The notes beneath the pieces were generated by a model. The model made no database searches. It saw only the letters and a list, made by a program, of their open reading frames with translations, and had not been told where the DNA came from. The position numbers were made by a program, and so were the translations under genes. DNA of 64,000 bases. Source: Streptomyces sp. XD-27. GTDB taxonomy: Bacteria > Actinomycetota > Actinomycetes > Streptomycetales > Streptomycetaceae. Location: contig NZ_CP130713.1 of the NCBI RefSeq assembly GCF_030553055.1, positions 4,650,001-4,714,000 on the forward strand, written 5' to 3'. Shown one piece after another: positions 17,157 to 23,718 of the stretch (the stretch's first letter is position 1; every line of letters begins with the position of its first letter).

Positions 17157-17525
17157 TCAGCCGGCCGGCGGGGCGTCCTCGGGGCCGTCGTCCTTGCGGC
17201 GCGGCCCCTCGTCGGTCCCGTCGCCCTTGGTGTCCTTGCCCTGCCGGTCGTTCAGGGACTTGAGGAACTCCGGGTTGTCGTCCGGCGCGACCCAGCCGCC
17301 GCGCCGCCCGCCCCGGCCGATGCCCCCGCCGCCGCCCGCGGCGAGCGTCCGCTGCCGCCCGGCGATCAGCCACGAGATCGAGCCGACGACCGGGAAGAGC
17401 AGCACCAGGATCGCCCAGATGGGCTTGGGCAGGTGGCGGACGTCCTGCTCGTCGGTGGTGATGCAGTCGATGAACGCGTAGATGCTGAGCGCCAGCGGTA
17501 CCAGAATCAGCAGCACTCGGAGCAT
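17157..17525 (-). CDS. PLDc_N-domain small membrane protein
   Basis: 122 residues with two N-terminal transmembrane segments (about 2-20 and 38-57): [18 protein letters not shown] and [23 protein letters not shown]. This is the phospholipase-D-nuclease N-terminal (PLDc_N) module, which occurs alone in many actinobacteria as a small membrane protein of unknown role. The remainder is Gly/Arg-rich and acidic ([19 protein letters not shown], then charged). No catalytic HKD motif is present. AGGGGG lies upstream of the ATG. Divergent from mqnL. Confidence 0.85.
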   Translation of the reverse strand: MLRVLLILVPLALSIYAFIDCITTDEQDVRHLPKPIWAILVLLFPVVGSISWLIAGRQRTLAAGGGGGIGRGGRRGGWVAPDDNPEFLKSLNDRQGKDTKGDGTDEGPRRKDDGPEDAPPAG

Positions 17526-17629
17526 GGAGCCGTCCCCCTGCGTGTGGTGAGCGGGCCCGGAACTACGGCCCGGGGTTCCGCACCAGGGTAGACCGCGCCC
17601 GACGTCGGCCGGTCACGGGCGATGGCGGA

Positions 17630-17635
17630 TACTGG
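17630..17635 (+). promoter_or_regulatory. Putative -10 element of mqnL
   Basis: TACTGG ends five bases before the mqnL ATG. With no ribosome site, this spacing suggests a leaderless transcript starting at or near the A of ATG. Confidence 0.4.
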
Positions 17636-17640
17636 ACCGC

Positions 17641-19092
17641 ATGGCTTATGGCGATCTTCGTTCCTTTCTGCGGGCTCTTGACCGGGAAGGCGACCTCAAG
17701 CGTGTGAAGGTCGAAGTCGATCCGTACCTGGAGGTCGGCGAGATCACCGACCGGGTGAACAAGGCGGGCGGCCCGGCGCTGCTCTTCGAGAACGTCAAGG
17801 GCTCGTCGATGCCGCTGGCCATGAACGTCTTCGGCACCGACCGCCGGCTGCTCAAGGCCCTGGGCCTGCGCTCGTACGACGAGATCACCGAGAAGATCGG
17901 CGGGCTGGTCAGGCCGGAGCTGCCGCAGGGCTTCGGCGGGATGCGGGAGGCGTTCGGCAAGCTCGGCAGCATGGCGCACGTGCCGCCGAAGAAGGTCAAG
18001 GACGCGCCCGTCCAGGAGGTCGTCCTCCGGGGGGACGCGGTGGACCTGGAGGCGCTCCCGGCGCTGTTCACTTGGCCGAAGGACGGCGGGTCGTTCTTCA
18101 ACCTGGGGCTCACCCACACCAAGCACCCCGAGACCGGGGTGCGGAACCTGGGCCTGTACCGCCTCCAGCGCCACGACCGGCGCACCATCGGCATGCACTG
18201 GCAGATCCACAAGGACAGCCGCAACCACTACCAGGTGGCGGCGCGGCGCGGCGAACGGCTGCCCGTGGCCATCGCCTTCGGCTGCCCGCCGGCCGTGACG
18301 TACGCCTCCACCGCGCCGCTCCCCGGCGACATCGACGAGTACCTCTTCGCGGGATTCCTCCAGGGCAAGCGGGTGGAGATGGTCGACTGCAAGACCGTGC
18401 CGCTCCAGGTCCCGGCGCACGCCGAGGTGGTGCTGGAGGGCTGGCTGGAGCCGGGGAAGACGCTGCCGGAGGGCCCGTTCGGGGACCACACGGGCTTCTA
18501 CACCCCGCAGGAGGCTTTCCCGGCGCTGACCATCGACTGCGTGACGATGCGTGAACGGCCGCTGCTCCAGTCCATCGTGGTCGGTCGCCCGCCGACCGAG
18601 GACGGGCCGCTGGGGCGGGCCACGGAGCGGTTCTTCCTGCCCCTGCTCAAGATCATCGTGCCGGACATCGTGGACTACCACCTGCCGGAGGCGGGCGGCT
18701 TCCACAACTGCGCGATCGTCTCGATCGACAAGAAGTACCCCAAGCACGCGCAGAAGGTGATGCACGCGATCTGGGGCGCGCACATGATGTCGCTGACCAA
18801 GCTGATCGTGGTGGTCGACGCCGACTGCGACGTGCACGATCTGCACGAGGTGGCCTGGCGGGCGCTGGGCAACACCGACTACGCGCGCGACCTGACCGTC
18901 GTCGAGGGCCCGGTGGACCATCTGGACCACGCCTCGTACCAGCAGTTCTGGGGCGGCAAGGCGGGCATCGACGCGACGAGGAAGCTGCCCGAGGAGGGCT
19001 ACACCCGCGACGGCGGCTGGCCGGAGATGGTCGAGTCGGACCCGGATACGGCCGATCGCGTGTCGCGCCGCTGGAAGGAGTACGGACTGTGA
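17641..19092 (+). CDS. mqnL: Menaquinone biosynthesis decarboxylase, UbiD family
   Basis: 483 residues. UbiD-family enzymes use prenylated FMN to decarboxylate aromatic acids; this branch acts in the late futalosine (Mqn) pathway on prenylated dihydroxynaphthoate. The segment LEGWLEPGKTLPEGPFGDHTGFYTP contains the conserved acid residues of the active site, and NVFGTDRRLLKALGL and VVVDADCDVHDLHEVAWRAL are family landmarks. Next to it are a UbiA prenyltransferase and a UbiX flavin prenyltransferase, the full prenylation-decarboxylation set. Its TGA overlaps the mqnP GTG. Confidence 0.93.
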   Translation: MAYGDLRSFLRALDREGDLKRVKVEVDPYLEVGEITDRVNKAGGPALLFENVKGSSMPLAMNVFGTDRRLLKALGLRSYDEITEKIGGLVRPELPQGFGGMREAFGKLGSMAHVPPKKVKDAPVQEVVLRGDAVDLEALPALFTWPKDGGSFFNLGLTHTKHPETGVRNLGLYRLQRHDRRTIGMHWQIHKDSRNHYQVAARRGERLPVAIAFGCPPAVTYASTAPLPGDIDEYLFAGFLQGKRVEMVDCKTVPLQVPAHAEVVLEGWLEPGKTLPEGPFGDHTGFYTPQEAFPALTIDCVTMRERPLLQSIVVGRPPTEDGPLGRATERFFLPLLKIIVPDIVDYHLPEAGGFHNCAIVSIDKKYPKHAQKVMHAIWGAHMMSLTKLIVVVDADCDVHDLHEVAWRALGNTDYARDLTVVEGPVDHLDHASYQQFWGGKAGIDATRKLPEEGYTRDGGWPEMVESDPDTADRVSRRWKEYGL

Positions 19093-19991
19093 GCGCCTCG
19101 GCCGCCGCCGTGCCCCAGCCGGGGCGCACCAGGGCCTTCCTGCGCCTGGTGATGATCGAGCACTCGGTCTTCGCGCTGCCCTTCGCCTACATCGCCGCCC
19201 TGACCGCGATGTTCGCGGACGACGAGCGCGTCCATTGGGGCGAGTTGCTCCTGGTGACCGTCGCGATGGTGGGCCTGCGGACGTTCGCGATGGCCGCCAA
19301 CCGGATCATCGACCGCGAGATCGACGCGCGCAATCCGCGCACCGCCGGCCGCGAACTGGTCACGGGCGCGGTCTCCGTGCGGTCCGCGTGGACCGGTGCG
19401 CTGATCGCGCTGGCCGTCTTCCTGGGCGCGGCCGCCCTGCTCAACCCGCTGTGCCTGGCGCTCGCGCCCGTCGCCGTGGTCCCGATGGTGGTCTATCCGT
19501 ACGGCAAGCGGTTCACGAACTTCCCGCAGGCCATCCTGGGCCTCGCCCAGGCCATGGGGCCGGTCGGCGCCTGGCTCGCGGTCACCGGGGCCTGGTCCTG
19601 GGACGCGGTGATCCTCGGGCTGGCCGTCGGCGTCTGGATCGGCGGCTTCGACCTGATCTACGCCTGCCAGGACGTGGAGACGGACCGGGAGCAGGGCGTC
19701 GGGTCGGTTCCGGCGCGTTTCGGCATCCCGGCCGCCCTGTGGGGGGCGCGCGGCTGCCATGCCGTGACCACCGCGCTGCTGGCCTGGTACGGGCTGGCCA
19801 CGGGTGCGGGAGCGTTCTTCTGGTTCGGCCTGCTGGTCGTCGCCGCGGCCTTCGTCTACGAGCACACCGTGGTCCGTCCGCACGACCTGTCGCGGCTGAA
19901 CCGTGCCTTCTTCACGGTCAACGGTTTCGTCGGCATCGCGCTGTTCGTGTGCGCGCTGCTGGACCTGCTCGTGCGCGGACTCAACGCATGA
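19089..19991 (+). CDS. mqnP: Menaquinone prenyltransferase, UbiA family
   Basis: 300 residues, about eight transmembrane helices. Adds the polyprenyl chain to the naphthoate precursor in the futalosine pathway. Both Asp-rich prenyl-diphosphate motifs are visible: NRIIDREIDARNPRT (about 74-88) and DLIYACQDVETDREQGVGS (about 188-206). VYPYGKRFTNFPQ is a further UbiA landmark. GTG start inside the mqnL stop shows coupling. Followed after 23 bp by the UbiX homologue, which has its own promoter-like element. Confidence 0.94.
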   Translation: MSASAAAVPQPGRTRAFLRLVMIEHSVFALPFAYIAALTAMFADDERVHWGELLLVTVAMVGLRTFAMAANRIIDREIDARNPRTAGRELVTGAVSVRSAWTGALIALAVFLGAAALLNPLCLALAPVAVVPMVVYPYGKRFTNFPQAILGLAQAMGPVGAWLAVTGAWSWDAVILGLAVGVWIGGFDLIYACQDVETDREQGVGSVPARFGIPAALWGARGCHAVTTALLAWYGLATGAGAFFWFGLLVVAAAFVYEHTVVRPHDLSRLNRAFFTVNGFVGIALFVCALLDLLVRGLNA

Positions 19992-20002
19992 CCGCCGCCG
20001 GA

Positions 20003-20008
20003 TAGGCT
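20003..20008 (+). promoter_or_regulatory. Putative -10 element of mqnM
   Basis: TAGGCT ends six bases before the GTG of the UbiX gene. The same geometry is seen at mqnA, and a similar one (five bases) at mqnL, consistent with leaderless transcription from a housekeeping sigma promoter. Confidence 0.45.
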
Positions 20009-20014
20009 CGGCCT

Positions 20015-20731
20015 GTGGAGCCGCGTGAACAGCACAGCCAGAGTCCGGACCGTGCGGGGGCGCCGCCGCGCCGCCCCTGGGTGGTGGGTGTCTCCGGAGC
20101 GTCAGGGACGCCGTACGCCGCCTCGGTGCTGCGCGGGCTGCTGTGGGCGGGCGAGGCCGTGGACCTGGTGGTCAGCCGGGCGTCGCGGCTGACGCTGCTG
20201 GACGAGACGGGGATCGCGTTCCGGGACGCGCACTGGCAGCAGGACCTGCGGGCGTGGCTGGCGCGCGGCGCGGACGGCACCCCCGACGCGTACGAGGTGG
20301 ATGTGTCGGGTGTGCGGCACTGGGCGGCCGGGGACCTGGCGGCGGGCCCGTCGTCGGGTTCGTATCCCGTCAAAGGGATGCTGATCGTCCCGGCGAGCAC
20401 GGCGTGTGTGGCCGGGGTGGCCCTCGGCCTGTCGAAGGACCTGCTCCAGCGGGTGGCGAGCGTGACGCTCAAGGAGCGGCGGCCGCTGGTGGTCGCGGTG
20501 CGGGAGACCCCGCTGAACGGTCAGACGCTGCGGCATCTGGTGGCGCTGGACGAGGCGGGCGCCGTGGTGCTGCCCGCCTCGCCGGCGTTCTACGCGGGGG
20601 CGACGCGCATCCAGGATCTGGTGGACTTCGTCGCCGGGCGGGTGCTCGACGCGGCCGACGTGCCGCACAAGTTGTACCGCCGATGGGAAGGGGAGCTGCG
20701 CGGTGGCGGCGGCTCCCGGGGGGAGGGCTAG
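20015..20731 (+). CDS. mqnM: Flavin prenyltransferase, UbiX family
   Basis: 238 residues. UbiX enzymes attach a dimethylallyl group to FMN, making the cofactor that UbiD-type MqnL needs. FMN-binding motifs: VVGVSGASGTPYAASVLRGL near the N-terminus, VSRAS, and the signature IVPASTACVAGVALGLSKDLLQR followed by RPLVVAVRETPLNGQTLRHL. The first 25 residues are polar and variable. Lying in the same run as mqnL and mqnP, it supplies their cofactor. Its TAG overlaps the stop of a small gene on the opposite strand. Confidence 0.93.
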   Translation: MEPREQHSQSPDRAGAPPRRPWVVGVSGASGTPYAASVLRGLLWAGEAVDLVVSRASRLTLLDETGIAFRDAHWQQDLRAWLARGADGTPDAYEVDVSGVRHWAAGDLAAGPSSGSYPVKGMLIVPASTACVAGVALGLSKDLLQRVASVTLKERRPLVVAVRETPLNGQTLRHLVALDEAGAVVLPASPAFYAGATRIQDLVDFVAGRVLDAADVPHKLYRRWEGELRGGGGSRGEG

Positions 20732-20877
20732 CGCTTCTTCTTGGCCGCGGCGCGCTTCTCGGCGCGGGTACGGCGGGAAGCCGAAGCGGGCTGATGGGCA
20801 CGCGAGCGGTTGGCCAGCTCCTGCAGCTCGCGCATGCGGGCGTAGGCCATCTCGATCGTGTACACGGTAGGACTCAT
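20728..20877 (-). CDS. Small basic protein, 49 residues
   Basis: 49 residues from ATG 20877, directly preceded by AGGAG. The N-terminal half is amphipathic helix (YTIEMAYARMRELQELANRS) and the C-terminal half is strongly basic (SRRTRAEKRAAAKKKR). No family recognised; the basic tail could bind nucleic acid or acidic lipid. It is divergent from an Lrp regulator across a symmetric 48-bp element, so that regulator may control it. It converges on mqnM with a 4-base overlap. Third-position GC is high, supporting a real gene. Confidence 0.65.
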   Translation of the reverse strand: MSPTVYTIEMAYARMRELQELANRSRAHQPASASRRTRAEKRAAAKKKR

Positions 20878-20907
20878 CTCCTGAGGATCGACGTTGATCG
20901 CTTGAAA

Positions 20908-20955
20908 GATTTACAGGGCATCGGGCCCTGATGCCTTAGATTCTACATGTAAATC
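20908..20955. promoter_or_regulatory. Nested inverted repeats between the Lrp gene and the small basic gene
   Basis: GATTTACA at 20908-20915 and TGTAAATC at 20948-20955 are perfect inverted 8-mers 40 bp apart. Between them are GGCATC-N7-GATGCC with a GGGCCC centre, and the palindrome TACATGTA at 20944. This A/T-rich island is likely the binding region of the adjacent Lrp/AsnC regulator. Confidence 0.65.
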
Positions 20956-20990
20956 GGTGAGATCGCAGAACAATGGAAGGCTCCAGGCAT

Positions 20991-21446
20991 ATGGACGCGG
21001 TGGACAGGCAGCTCATCCAGGCCCTCCGGGAGAACGGCAGGGCCTCATACGCGGAGCTCGGCCGGCTGGTCGGCCTCTCCGGCCCGAGCGTCACGGACCG
21101 GATCAACCGCCTGGAGGCGGCCGGCGTGATCACCGGCTACCGCGCCACCGTGGACGCGCCCTCCCTCGGCCTGGGCGTGACGGCCCTGATCGGCATCCAG
21201 CTCTCCGACGCCACCGACCACGAGGACGTGGCGCAGCGGCTGCGCGAGCTGGCCGAGATCGAGGACTGCTGGTTCATCGCGGGCGACGACTCCTACATGC
21301 TCAAGGTGCGGGCGTCCGACGTGGACGGCCTGGAGCGCATCATCCGGCGGCTGTCCGCCACCAAGGGCGTCTCGCGCACGCGGACCACGATCGTGCTCTC
21401 CACGAAGTGGGAGAACCGGGTCGGCGAACTTCCCGAAAACGTCTAG
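20991..21446 (+). CDS. Lrp/AsnC family transcriptional regulator
   Basis: 151 residues. An N-terminal helix-turn-helix (DRQLIQALRENGRASYAELGRLVGLSGPSVTDRINRLEAAGVITGYRATVD) and a C-terminal ligand-binding RAM domain (VTALIGIQLSD, CWFIAGDDSYMLKVRASDVDGLERII, TRTTIVLSTKWENR). Such regulators form octamers that wrap DNA and respond to amino acids or related metabolites. ATG 20991 gives the usual MDAVDRQL start; an earlier in-frame ATG at 20973 has no ribosome site. It sits inside the menaquinone gene run, before mqnE, and faces a symmetric operator-like region. Confidence 0.93.
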   Translation: MDAVDRQLIQALRENGRASYAELGRLVGLSGPSVTDRINRLEAAGVITGYRATVDAPSLGLGVTALIGIQLSDATDHEDVAQRLRELAEIEDCWFIAGDDSYMLKVRASDVDGLERIIRRLSATKGVSRTRTTIVLSTKWENRVGELPENV

Positions 21447-21449
21447 GGC

Positions 21450-21455
21450 TAGGCT
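21450..21455 (+). promoter_or_regulatory. Putative -10 element of mqnE
   Basis: TAGGCT lies 42 bases before the mqnE ATG, just after the Lrp gene stop, leaving a leader of about 35 bases that contains the ribosome site GGGAGG. Confidence 0.4.
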
Positions 21456-21497
21456 CGTCAAGACCCGAAACGCAGACATATGGGAGGCGGCGGCCGC

Positions 21498-22679
21498 ATG
21501 ACTGCATCTGCATCGATGGATGTGGGACTCAAGCGCGAGCTCGAGCAGAAGGTTCGCGCCGGAGAGCGGCTGTCCCGTGAGGACGGCCTCGCCCTGTACG
21601 CGTCCGACGACCTGGCGTGGCTGGGCGGGCTGGCCCACGAGGTGCGGACACGTAAGAACGGTGACGTCGTCCACTTCAACGTCAACCGCCACCTCAACAT
21701 GACGAACGTGTGCACCGCGTCCTGCGCGTACTGCTCCTTCCAGCGCAAGCCGGGGGAGAAGGACGCGTACACGATGCGCATCGAGGAGGCCGTGCGCCTC
21801 GCCAAGACGATGGAGGGGGAGAACCTCACCGAGCTGCACATCGTCAACGGCCTGCACCCGAACCTGCCCTGGCGCTACTACCCGCGCTCGCTGCGCGAGC
21901 TGAAGGCGGCGCTGCCGAACGTCTCGCTCAAGGCGTTCACCGCGACGGAGATCCACCACTTCGAGAAGATCTCGGGCCTGAGCGCGAGCGAGATCCTGGA
22001 CGAGCTGATCGACGCGGGCCTGGAGTCCCTCACCGGCGGCGGCGCGGAGATCTTCGACTGGGAGGTGCGGCAGCACATCGTCGACCACGACACCCACTGG
22101 GAGGACTGGTCGCGCATCCACCGGCTGGCGCACGAGAAGGGTCTGAAGACCCCGTGCACCATGCTGTACGGCCACATCGAGGAGCCCCGCCACCGGGTCG
22201 ACCACGTCCTGCGCCTCCGGGAGCTCCAGGACGAGACCGGCGGCTTCCAGGTCTTCATCCCGCTGCGCTACCAGCACGACTTCGTGGACATGAAGGACGG
22301 CAAGATCCGCAACCGCCTCCAGGCGCGGACGCAGATGGCGACGGGTGCGGAGGCGCTGAAGACCTTCGCGGTCTCCAGGCTGCTGTTCGACAACGTTCCG
22401 CACGTGAAGGTCTTCTGGGTGATGCACGGCGTGCAGACGGCCCAGCTCGCGCTGAACCACGGCGCGGACGACATGGACGGCTCGGTCGTCGAGTACAAGA
22501 TCACCCACGACGCGGACAACTACGGCACGCCGAACAAGCTCACCCGCGACGACCTGCTGGAACTGATCCGCGACGCGGGCTTCCGCCCGGTGGAGCGGAA
22601 CACGCGGTACGAGGTCATCCGCGAGTACGAGGGCCCGGACCCGGCCCGCCGCGAGTCCCCGCAGCCGATGCGGGTGTGA
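21498..22679 (+). CDS. mqnE: Aminofutalosine synthase, radical SAM
   Basis: 393 residues. MqnE joins the MqnA product (3-[(1-carboxyvinyl)oxy]benzoate) to the adenosyl group of SAM, forming aminofutalosine. Radical-SAM cluster motif CTASCAYCSF with Cys72, Cys76 and Cys79. MqnE landmarks include HFNVNRHLNMTNVC, ELHIVNGLHPNLPW, KAFTATEIHHFE and SLTGGGAEIFD. The C-terminal part (HYGADD-like NHGADDMDGSVVEYKITHDA) distinguishes it from MqnC. GGGAGG lies 11 bases upstream of ATG 21498; the alternative at 21480 lacks a site. With mqnA and mqnC elsewhere in the window it completes most of the early pathway. Confidence 0.96.
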   Translation: MTASASMDVGLKRELEQKVRAGERLSREDGLALYASDDLAWLGGLAHEVRTRKNGDVVHFNVNRHLNMTNVCTASCAYCSFQRKPGEKDAYTMRIEEAVRLAKTMEGENLTELHIVNGLHPNLPWRYYPRSLRELKAALPNVSLKAFTATEIHHFEKISGLSASEILDELIDAGLESLTGGGAEIFDWEVRQHIVDHDTHWEDWSRIHRLAHEKGLKTPCTMLYGHIEEPRHRVDHVLRLRELQDETGGFQVFIPLRYQHDFVDMKDGKIRNRLQARTQMATGAEALKTFAVSRLLFDNVPHVKVFWVMHGVQTAQLALNHGADDMDGSVVEYKITHDADNYGTPNKLTRDDLLELIRDAGFRPVERNTRYEVIREYEGPDPARRESPQPMRV

Positions 22680-22747
22680 CCCCGGCCTCCGCCCGGGACC
22701 CGCGCCGCGCCGTACGGGTGTGACCACCGGCTCGGCGGGGTACCCGC

Positions 22748-23008
22748 GGGCGCCCAGACGGTGTTCAGCTCGGGTGACCCGGACGCCCGGGTGGTGCTCG
22801 TCGGCTCCACTGGAGCGGCTGGCGCCGCGCGGCTTGTTGGCGCGGGCATCGACCCCGACGAGACCTACGTCACCAACGCGGTCAAGCACCCGTCGTTCCG
22901 GGTCGCCAAGCAGCGCGGCATGCTGCTGCCCTGCGTGCGGACGACCGCGAGTCGGTCTACCAGGGCCTCGTCGACGACCTGCGCGTGGCGGCGGACGCGC
23001 TGAAATGA
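22748..23008 (+). pseudogene. Remnant of a uracil-DNA glycosylase gene
   Basis: Reading across 22748-23008 gives TVFSSGDPDARVVLVG, then AGIDPDETYVTNAVKH, then SFRVAKQRGMLLPC and, after a one-base frame change near 22940, ADDRESVYQGLVDDLRVAADALK and a stop. These are ordered pieces of the uracil-DNA glycosylase family 4/UdgX fold, joined with the stretches between them missing. The lost pieces would include the GEQPG and PFVG active-site segments and the catalytic loop. So this is a dead gene with at least two internal deletions and a frameshift. Family assignment is from memory of motifs. Confidence 0.7.
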
Positions 23009-23076
23009 TCCATAAGGGGACGTGATTCACTGGTTGCCTGGCAGTACAGGATCTCCCCGCAGAAAGAAGTCCGGCC

Positions 23077-23376
23077 GTGCCTCTCAAGCCGAACGCGACG
23101 TTCCGCTACACCGTCATGCGTCTGGGTGTCTTCGCCGCCTGCTTCCTGGTCATGTGGGCCCTGGTCTACTTCAAGGTGGTCCCCGCCGGAGCCAACGACT
23201 CCAACTTCTTCTGGGTGCTCCTGCTCGCGCTCGTGGTCTCCGCGCCGCTGAGCCTGGTCCTGCTGCGCAAGCAGCGCGACGCCATGTCCGAGCAGATCGT
23301 CCCGAAGGTCGACCGCTTCAAGGAGAAGCTGGCCGCCAACCGCGGCCAGGAGGACGGTGTGCAGGACGGCGTGTAA
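23077..23376 (+). CDS. DUF4229 small membrane protein
   Basis: 99 residues starting with GTG. Two transmembrane helices (about 14-32 and 45-62) with a short extracytoplasmic loop (KVVPAGANDSN), then a charged amphipathic C-terminus (RKQRDAMSEQIVPKVDRFKEKLAANRG). This matches the DUF4229 family of actinobacteria, function unknown. It precedes a clear terminator and is separate from the symporter unit. It followed the glycosylase gene before that gene decayed. Confidence 0.8.
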   Translation: MPLKPNATFRYTVMRLGVFAACFLVMWALVYFKVVPAGANDSNFFWVLLLALVVSAPLSLVLLRKQRDAMSEQIVPKVDRFKEKLAANRGQEDGVQDGV

Positions 23377-23399
23377 GCCTCGTCACATACCGATAGCGC

Positions 23400-23435
23400 G
23401 CCCCGCCCCCAGCACCCGCTGGCAGGCGGGGCTTT
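23400..23435 (+). terminator. Intrinsic terminator after the DUF4229 gene
   Basis: GCCCCGCC pairs with GGCGGGGC (8 bp); an inner stem CCAGC-ACCC-GCTGG extends it, and TTT follows directly. It isolates the downstream leader-peptide unit. Confidence 0.8.
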
Positions 23436-23467
23436 GGCGTTCCCGGGGCATTCCGGGGCCCCTGCCC

Positions 23468-23496
23468 CCCAAAGAATCCCTTTGGGAAGCCCAAAG
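23468..23496. promoter_or_regulatory. Triple CCCAAAG element in the leader-peptide promoter
   Basis: CCCAAAG (23468), CTTTGGG (23480) and CCCAAAG (23490) give two overlapping perfect 7-bp inverted repeats sharing the middle copy, at about -51 to -23 relative to the leader ATG. The position fits a repressor or activator site. Confidence 0.55.
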
Positions 23497-23505
23497 CCAG
23501 GGTGT

Positions 23506-23511
23506 TAACGT
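23506..23511 (+). promoter_or_regulatory. Putative -10 element of the leader peptide
   Basis: TAACGT ends seven bases before the ATG of the leader peptide, the spacing expected if transcription begins at the start codon (leaderless). Confidence 0.4.
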
Positions 23512-23518
23512 GTTCGAC

Positions 23519-23626
23519 ATGAAGACAGCAGCCGCGCCCCCGATCCCCGCGAGCGTTCCGCTCGTGGCGCGCCTGCACATCGATCTTTGCCGCTGCATGT
23601 CATGCGCGGTCTGTCGCCGCCGCTGA
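23519..23626 (+). CDS. Cysteine-rich putative leader peptide, 35 residues
   Basis: 35 residues; the second half reads RLHIDLCRCMSCAVCRRR and then stops. Four Cys codons in the last twelve residues, and the LHIDLCR core, match the class of actinobacterial putative leader peptides whose amino-acid-rich end lets a ribosome sense a charged tRNA, here cysteinyl-tRNA. The stop lies 18 bases before the first arm of a switchable RNA structure that reaches the start codon of the symporter gene. Little ribosome-site sequence is visible, and a TAACGT -10 element suggests leaderless translation. The peptide itself probably has no function beyond sensing. Confidence 0.8.
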   Translation: MKTAAAPPIPASVPLVARLHIDLCRCMSCAVCRRR

Positions 23627-23644
23627 CGCTTCTCGCACGCAGCG

Positions 23645-23718
23645 GCCGGAGATCCGACAACGGACCCTCCGGCTTTCTCATGTCCCCCCATTCCTGTCCC
23701 CGGAGTGTGTCCGTTGTC
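23645..23718 (+). promoter_or_regulatory. Two-state RNA attenuator covering the symporter start
   Basis: State A: GCCGGAG (23645) pairs with CTCCGGC (23667), with inner TCCG-ACAA-CGGA, followed by TTTCTC. State B: GACAACGGAC (23656-23665) pairs perfectly with GTCCGTTGTC (23709-23718), and CTCCGG (23667-23672) with CCGGAG (23700-23705). State B buries both the GGAG ribosome site and the TTG start codon at 23714. A and B share bases and exclude each other. State A could also act as a transcription terminator. Confidence 0.75.

Noticed and set aside
23705..23713. GTG 23705 as start of the symporter
   Set aside because: It overlaps the GGAG site; TTG 23714 has correct spacing and gives a family-like N-terminus.
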